A DNA stretch of 64,000 nt from Stieleria magnilauensis. GTDB lineage: Bacteria; Planctomycetota; Planctomycetia; Pirellulales; Pirellulaceae. Location of the stretch: positions 2,020,394 through 2,084,393 of the forward strand of contig CP036432.1 of the NCBI GenBank assembly GCA_007753675.1, written 5' to 3'. The notes beneath the pieces are model-generated. The model was given only the letters and a program-made list of their open reading frames with translations, did no database searches and was not told the origin of the DNA. Position 1 is the stretch's first letter; each line of letters begins with the position of its first letter. The translations under genes were made by a program, and so were the position numbers. This document shows positions 59,047-64,000 of the stretch, piece after piece.

Positions 59047-62000
59047 CTAAGGCGCGTCGGGACCGAGCGTGGCAGGTTGGGGTGCCGGCCAGAGCAGCAC
59101 TTTTCCGTCTCTGGCAGCGGTCATGATGAGACTTCCGTCGACGTCGCAATCAATCGCCGTGACGCCCTGGGTGTGGCGGCGCAGGGCCAGTACTTCGCGA
59201 CCGAAGATCAAGTCGGAGTCAGCCGACAAGTCGTCCTCCAGAACTTCTAACCGCGGATCCCACACCCGCGCAGACTTGTCGCGCGACGCCGTGAGCACGC
59301 GCACCTGGCCGGAATCATCGTTCAACACCGCAATCGATTCGATCCGATCGGCGTGTCCACGCATCACCCGTGGCTTGACGTCGGCGTCTGCGTTCGAATC
59401 AATCAACCACGCCGTTTTATCCGACGCGCCGACCGCCACATAACGACCGTCGGTCGAGAACGCGATACAGGTCGGCGCGAGACCGTGGGGCAGTTTCCAG
59501 CGGAACGTCGCCGCGGAACCGTCGATGGGGTGTCGTTCGATCGAACCATCTGAACCGGCCAGCAGCAACCGCCCGCCATCGGGCGAAAACCGCAGATGTT
59601 TGACTTCGGTTCCTTTGATTTCGAACTCGCGTTCCAAGCGGAACCCCGATTGGCGATCCTTCCAAATCCAAAGGCGTGCAGCCGCGCCGGCGCCGCAGGT
59701 TGCGATTCGATAACCTTGTTCGTCCACATGGCTTGAAATATCCAGCCCCGTCATCGCACCGGCGTGGGGGTTTTCAAGCTTGTCGATCGCCGCTCCGGAA
59801 TCGGTCTGCCACAGACGCACGCTTCGACTGGCCGTCGCGGCGAACTTTCCATCGGGAGAGAAACACGCGTCGATCACCGAGGCGTGGGGACGATAACTTT
59901 TCACGTGAGCCATCGCGTCGATCGACCAACGAAAGGCGGCTTCCCCATTGAGCGTGATCAACTGGTCGCTGCCTGACAACAACCCCGTCTCCGGTGCTCC
60001 GATCGTGATCGGTAAATCGAAGGCCTTGCGTTGTCGGCTGGCCAGATCGATCAACACCACCCGACCGCCGCGTCCCTGTTTGGTCTGACGACAGAGGACG
60101 ACATGGTTTCCTCGATTTCCGAATCGCGCCGACGTCAGTCGCGCATTGTCATCAGCCGCCTCGCCGTCGGATTCGAGCGGCGCCTCCACCCGGTCGAGTC
60201 GACGGCTGTTTTGTGATGCCAGATCCCACCATGTCGCGGTCGTGACGAAACGATTGTTTGTCGTTTGCGCCGAAAGCGTGATTGCCTGATCGCCGCGGTG
60301 TGACAACGAGACGCCGGTCACGAATCCGTCATGATCCAGCCGGCGACGCGGTTGACGTGATGCGCAATCAATCTCCGTCAATTGCCCGTTGTCACTGGCC
60401 ATCCAAAGCGATCGGTTGTCCGGCGAAATCGCTAGCTCATTGATGCGGTACCCTCGCAACAGATCGATCGGCGGCCCGATGGGTTGCCCGGTCGCCGCGT
60501 TCCATAGCAGGCACCGCCCCCCGCGATCTCCCGTAGCCGCGAACGCCCCATCACTGGACAACGCAAACGCGGTCACGGCTTGATCGCCGGCGGTAAAGCG
60601 GTGCACGATTGTGGGAGTTCCGGTGCGCCGATCGACATCCCACAACAAGGCCTTGGCGTCCGGTCGGCTGGAACCGGACAATAACCGGCGTCCGTCTTGG
60701 GAAAGGGCGAAGGCGTTGTTGAGCCCCGTCCCCGGCAACACGCCGAGCTGGGTTCCCGAGTCGACATCCCAGATGCGGATCGTCGCATCCGCGCTGCCGA
60801 CGAACAACCGTGCTCCCGATGCATCCAGCTGCGCCGACATCGCCAAGAACTCGGTCCCTTCGTTCAATTCACCTGGCGCACCTTCTTTGGTGTTGATCCG
60901 CGCGATCTCGCGAAACATCATCCGGCTTCGATCGAGCCCCAGGATCCGGGCGGTGTGGTCGCGGCTGGCGGAAATCAATCGTGCTCCGGAACGATCGAGC
61001 CGGGCGGCCAGGATTTCGTCACCGTGTAGTTGTGTCCCGTGCAGCTGCGTCCCGTTTGACTGACTCGTAGGCAATCGATTTTCGTCGGTCGGGTCGTCCA
61101 GGTCGGGCCGAAGCGAGCCGGGTGCCGAACGATCCCAAACCCGGACGGTTCCATCGGCCGATCCCGACATGACGGCAGCGTCGCCCGGCGCAACTGCTTT
61201 TTCTCGGATTGCCAACGCGCGCACCCAACCACCATGGCCACGGAGGGTGTACTGCAGCGATTGATCAGAGACCATCCATGCGGCAATCGTGTAGTCATCC
61301 GAACCGGTCAACAGTGTTTGGTCGAGATCATCGAATCGCATCACGCCAATCGCGTCGGGGTGCGCTTTCCAACTCGCGACGGTGGCCTCAGGGTTGGAGC
61401 GTGTGGGGGCAGGCTGATCCGAGGCTGCCTGCTCGGGCGCTAGCGGGTCGGGCGACTCGGGTGTGTCGCTGATTGAATCGATCGCCTGCTCCAGCGCGGC
61501 GTCGAAATCCGTCGGCTGCAATTGCTGCGGACGCCACAGGAACACGTTGCCGCGAGTGTCTCCGGATGCGGCCAGTCGTCCATCGCTGGAAAGCGCCAAC
61601 GCAATCGCCGGAAACGGGTGGTCGGAAAACTCACCGATCCGCGCGAACTGATCGAACTTGAGATGCCACGCGACGACTCGTCCCGATTTTCCGTCGCTGA
61701 CCGCAGCGATGATGGTCGGCGGAGCATCGGCGTCGGCTGGACGGGACGCCAACGAGACAACCGGTGCGATGTGCCATCCGCGAGCGACACGTTGCTCGTT
61801 GACGGGATCCCACAGCGCGACGGTGCGATCGGAGGAGGCGGACAACAACCGTCCGTCGGCCAAAAACTGCAGATCATTGACGGTCGCTGAATGTCCGTCC
61901 AACGTGTGCACGGTCTGGCCTGTCGTCGGGTCGACGATCAAGACAGCCCCCCGCTGGGTTCCGATCGCACACCAGCGGCCATCCACGGCGATATCCGCGC

Positions 62001-64000
62001 AGGTCGCCGCGAGATCGTCGCGGGTCCAAGTCGGCCCCGCCGGCTCATCAAACCACGCGCGATGCACCGTCCCATCGCTGCAGACGACGACGCCAGACAG
62101 ACCGTCCGCCATGGTGGCAAGATCGATGACACCGGAATCGAATCGGAACGCCGATCGCGATTGGTTGGCCAGGTGCCACAGGTACCGCCATTCCCAGGCC
62201 GGCGGCTGTCCGGGGCGGGCGGCGCGAATCGCAGCCAGGATCAATCGAGCGTCGTCGAACTCATTGCCGTCGACACGGGCTTTGGCCAAACCGATCTGCG
62301 AGAGATACGACTCATACCGTGCACGCTGGAGCGCGGCGAGCGCGGCTTTTTCACTCTGCTCGGCCTTCAACTTTTGTTGCAGTGCATCATCGGCGTTTTG
62401 CTTTGCGATCAGCTCCTGTGCTTTCGCTTTCCGTTCGTTGCTCTCGGCCAAACGACGGGCGTCTTTTGCATCCTGCTCATTCTCTTCGGCGATTCCCTTT
62501 TGAATTTCAACGTTTTCCTTTTCCCGCTGAACCTGGATCAGTCGATTGGCTGCCAACTTTTCCGACGTCTCGGCGCGATCCCTCTGCTCGTTGGCGATCC
62601 GAGTTTGCTCCTCGGCCGCCTGCCGCTGGGTGTCGGCGATCCCGCGCTGTTCATCGGCTTCCCGACGTTTGTCGTTGATCACGTACAGTGCGATACTTCC
62701 GCCAACCAGAATGAACAGCAAACTGGCAGCGACAAGGCGACGGAGCAGTCGCAACCGAACCAAACGGTGTTCGCGCTGGTGCAGCCCAGCGTTCAGTTTT
62801 TCGATCAGTGGCAGGTGTTTGGAATCACTGGGATTAAGCAACGACAATCCCAGGTCGAAGTCGCCGTTTTCGTAGGCGGCCGCTGCGTGATCGATCCGGC
62901 ATCGATCCAAACCTTCCGCGGCGGCTTGATTGCCATCCCAAAGCGCGAGGGCCTGTTCAAATCCATGACCGGCACGTGAAAAGGACTCGTAGCGCAACGT
63001 TTCTTGGGCGCGCTGATATTCCTGCTGGGCGGCCGTCGAGATCGCGATGCTTTCGGAGTGGGATCGGTAGGAGCGGATCGCTTGCTGGAAGGCCTGCACA
63101 CTTTCGAAGCGTTCCTTGGGGTCGGTCGCCATCGCTCGCAAAGCGATTTGCAACAATTCGCCGTCCTGCTGCGGCGGTGTGTCTTGAATCTCGTTCTGAG
63201 CGACCTTGCGAATGCACTGGCTGACATTGTCGGCCCGGTGCGGTGGAACGCCGGAGATGATGTAAAACAGCGTCGCACCGAGCAGATAGATGTCGCTGTG
63301 CGGACCGATCGCCTCGACCGGACCGAGCGCCATCTCCGGTGCCATGAAGGCCGGTGTGCCGCCCAGGCCGGCGGTGAAGGTGATCGAATCGCGTTTTTCG
63401 AATTCGGGTTTGGCGATCGCCAGTCCCCAGTCCATCACCAAGACTTCGCCAAAATCCCCGAGCATGATGTTTTCGGGTTTGATGTCGCGGTGGATCACGC
63501 CACGCGTGTGCGCGAACGCGATCGCGTCACAGACCTTCAGCAAGATTTCCAGGTTTTCATCGCGTGATTTTTCTTTGATCGTCTTCAGCCAGGGCTGACC
63601 GACGACACGTTTCATGGCGTAGAACAGCGTGTTGTCGGCCGCCACGGCGATGTCGTGAATGGGAACGATATTGGGGTGATCCAGATCACCGGTGACGACC
63701 GCCTCGGACAAGAATTGCTGACGCCGCTCGTGTTCGACGTCTTTCAAACGTCCGGATTGGTGGAGCGACTGACGTTTGGCCTTGGGCAGCGGCTTGATCA
63801 CTTTGACCGCAATCATGCGATCCAGCGATGCTTGACGAGCCACGTAGACATTGCCCATGCCGCCGCGACCGAGCAATCGAATCAAACGAAAGTCCGACGG
63901 TGAATCGGGGTCGCGCGTCGGGATGGCCAGATCACGCTCGCGAATGTGCAGCTTCGATTCGGTGATGGACCGTTCTACCGCGGGGCGAAGCTTCGACAGT
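59047..64000 (-). CDS. Ser/Thr protein kinase fused to WD40 propellers (5' end outside)
   Basis: The frame is open from the window edge, so the gene's start is missing; at least 1650 residues are seen. A Hanks-type kinase domain comes first: LLGRGGMGNVYVARQ (Gly loop), MIAVKVIK (ATP-binding Lys), VIHRDIKPENIMLGDFG (catalytic loop) and MDWGLA in place of DFG, a change common in planctomycete kinases. After it come a TPR-like part, one membrane helix (LVAASLLFILVGGSIALYVI), a long Glu/Arg/Gln-rich coiled coil (about 430-540 from the first visible Met-equivalent) and a series of WD40 repeats to the end, forming probably two propellers. The sensor or scaffold part would lie outside the cytoplasmic membrane. 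The residues before the Gly loop (LSKLRPAVERSITESKLH) are seen only in part. Confidence 0.9.
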   Translation of the reverse strand, partial: LSKLRPAVERSITESKLHIRERDLAIPTRDPDSPSDFRLIRLLGRGGMGNVYVARQASLDRMIAVKVIKPLPKAKRQSLHQSGRLKDVEHERRQQFLSEAVVTGDLDHPNIVPIHDIAVAADNTLFYAMKRVVGQPWLKTIKEKSRDENLEILLKVCDAIAFAHTRGVIHRDIKPENIMLGDFGEVLVMDWGLAIAKPEFEKRDSITFTAGLGGTPAFMAPEMALGPVEAIGPHSDIYLLGATLFYIISGVPPHRADNVSQCIRKVAQNEIQDTPPQQDGELLQIALRAMATDPKERFESVQAFQQAIRSYRSHSESIAISTAAQQEYQRAQETLRYESFSRAGHGFEQALALWDGNQAAAEGLDRCRIDHAAAAYENGDFDLGLSLLNPSDSKHLPLIEKLNAGLHQREHRLVRLRLLRRLVAASLLFILVGGSIALYVINDKRREADEQRGIADTQRQAAEEQTRIANEQRDRAETSEKLAANRLIQVQREKENVEIQKGIAEENEQDAKDARRLAESNERKAKAQELIAKQNADDALQQKLKAEQSEKAALAALQRARYESYLSQIGLAKARVDGNEFDDARLILAAIRAARPGQPPAWEWRYLWHLANQSRSAFRFDSGVIDLATMADGLSGVVVCSDGTVHRAWFDEPAGPTWTRDDLAATCADIAVDGRWCAIGTQRGAVLIVDPTTGQTVHTLDGHSATVNDLQFLADGRLLSASSDRTVALWDPVNEQRVARGWHIAPVVSLASRPADADAPPTIIAAVSDGKSGRVVAWHLKFDQFARIGEFSDHPFPAIALALSSDGRLAASGDTRGNVFLWRPQQLQPTDFDAALEQAIDSISDTPESPDPLAPEQAASDQPAPTRSNPEATVASWKAHPDAIGVMRFDDLDQTLLTGSDDYTIAAWMVSDQSLQYTLRGHGGWVRALAIREKAVAPGDAAVMSGSADGTVRVWDRSAPGSLRPDLDDPTDENRLPTSQSNGTQLHGTQLHGDEILAARLDRSGARLISASRDHTARILGLDRSRMMFREIARINTKEGAPGELNEGTEFLAMSAQLDASGARLFVGSADATIRIWDVDSGTQLGVLPGTGLNNAFALSQDGRRLLSGSSRPDAKALLWDVDRRTGTPTIVHRFTAGDQAVTAFALSSDGAFAATGDRGGRCLLWNAATGQPIGPPIDLLRGYRINELAISPDNRSLWMASDNGQLTEIDCASRQPRRRLDHDGFVTGVSLSHRGDQAITLSAQTTNNRFVTTATWWDLASQNSRRLDRVEAPLESDGEAADDNARLTSARFGNRGNHVVLCRQTKQGRGGRVVLIDLASRQRKAFDLPITIGAPETGLLSGSDQLITLNGEAAFRWSIDAMAHVKSYRPHASVIDACFSPDGKFAATASRSVRLWQTDSGAAIDKLENPHAGAMTGLDISSHVDEQGYRIATCGAGAAARLWIWKDRQSGFRLEREFEIKGTEVKHLRFSPDGGRLLLAGSDGSIERHPIDGSAATFRWKLPHGLAPTCIAFSTDGRYVAVGASDKTAWLIDSNADADVKPRVMRGHADRIESIAVLNDDSGQVRVLTASRDKSARVWDPRLEVLEDDLSADSDLIFGREVLALRRHTQGVTAIDCDVDGSLIMTAARDGKVLLWPAPQPATLGPDAP

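Noticed and set aside
61891-62979. 362-codon plus-strand frame opposite the kinase-WD40 gene
   Set aside because: Shadow frame; it contains runs of Phe, Leu and Cys that mirror the Glu/Lys/Gln-rich coiled coil on the real strand.

Overview
The window looks like chromosomal DNA of a planctomycete of the Pirellulaceae type (Rhodopirellula-like). The signs are protein families that are typical of that phylum: a secreted c-type heme protein paired with a planctomycete 'membrane-bound dehydrogenase', a DUF1549/DUF1553 plus DUF1501 pair, a small membrane protein with an N-terminal NPYAAP motif, an LRR protein with an FSIRTLLLL N-terminus, a WD40-linked Ser/Thr kinase with DWG in place of DFG, and a TPR-CHAT protein. 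Shine-Dalgarno sites are weak, genes often overlap by ATGA or GTGA, and the intergenic DNA is full of palindromic repeats. I saw no rRNA, tRNA or CRISPR array.

Layout. 1-4.6 kb: a truncated unknown gene, a small lipoprotein, aroH and unknown proteins. 4.9-10.5 kb: information processing, with ndk, lexA, dnaA and dnaB; unusual heptad and 16-bp tandem repeats lie around dnaA/dnaB. 10.9-17.1 kb: a secreted planctomycete protein, a BON-domain protein, and a MacB-type permease with its membrane-fusion partner. 17.1-23.1 kb: a PHP-type metallohydrolase flanked by two arrays of the same 80-bp palindromic unit. 20.8-27.1 kb: a divergent cluster for N-acetylmuramic acid salvage (kinase and MurQ on the minus strand; sodium symporter and two NamZ-type exo-muramidases on the plus strand). 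27-32 kb: an LRR protein, a PEP-CTERM protein, and an ADP-ribosylglycohydrolase followed by a MtnK-like kinase. 32-37 kb: an RND efflux pump and adaptor. 37.6-41.2 kb: heme protein plus dehydrogenase. 41-43 kb: two SPFH proteins. 43.6-46.1 kb: an SMP-30 hydrolase and a REP-associated transposase enclosed by inverted pairs of REP palindromes. 46-50 kb: the DUF1501/DUF1549 pair. 50-55 kb: a Ski2-like helicase, a spermidine-synthase-like protein and a CPA1 antiporter. 55-64 kb: a secreted lectin-like/TPR/CHAT protein and a very large kinase-WD40 protein that runs off the window.

The best-connected functional unit is the muramic-acid cluster. A secreted NamZ would release MurNAc from peptidoglycan ends, a sodium symporter would import it, a BadF-type kinase would phosphorylate it, and MurQ would convert MurNAc-6-P to GlcNAc-6-P. 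A second NamZ without a signal peptide carries substitutions in conserved motifs. The other strong theme is palindromic repeat biology: one transposase of the REP-associated type and at least six separate repeat families.
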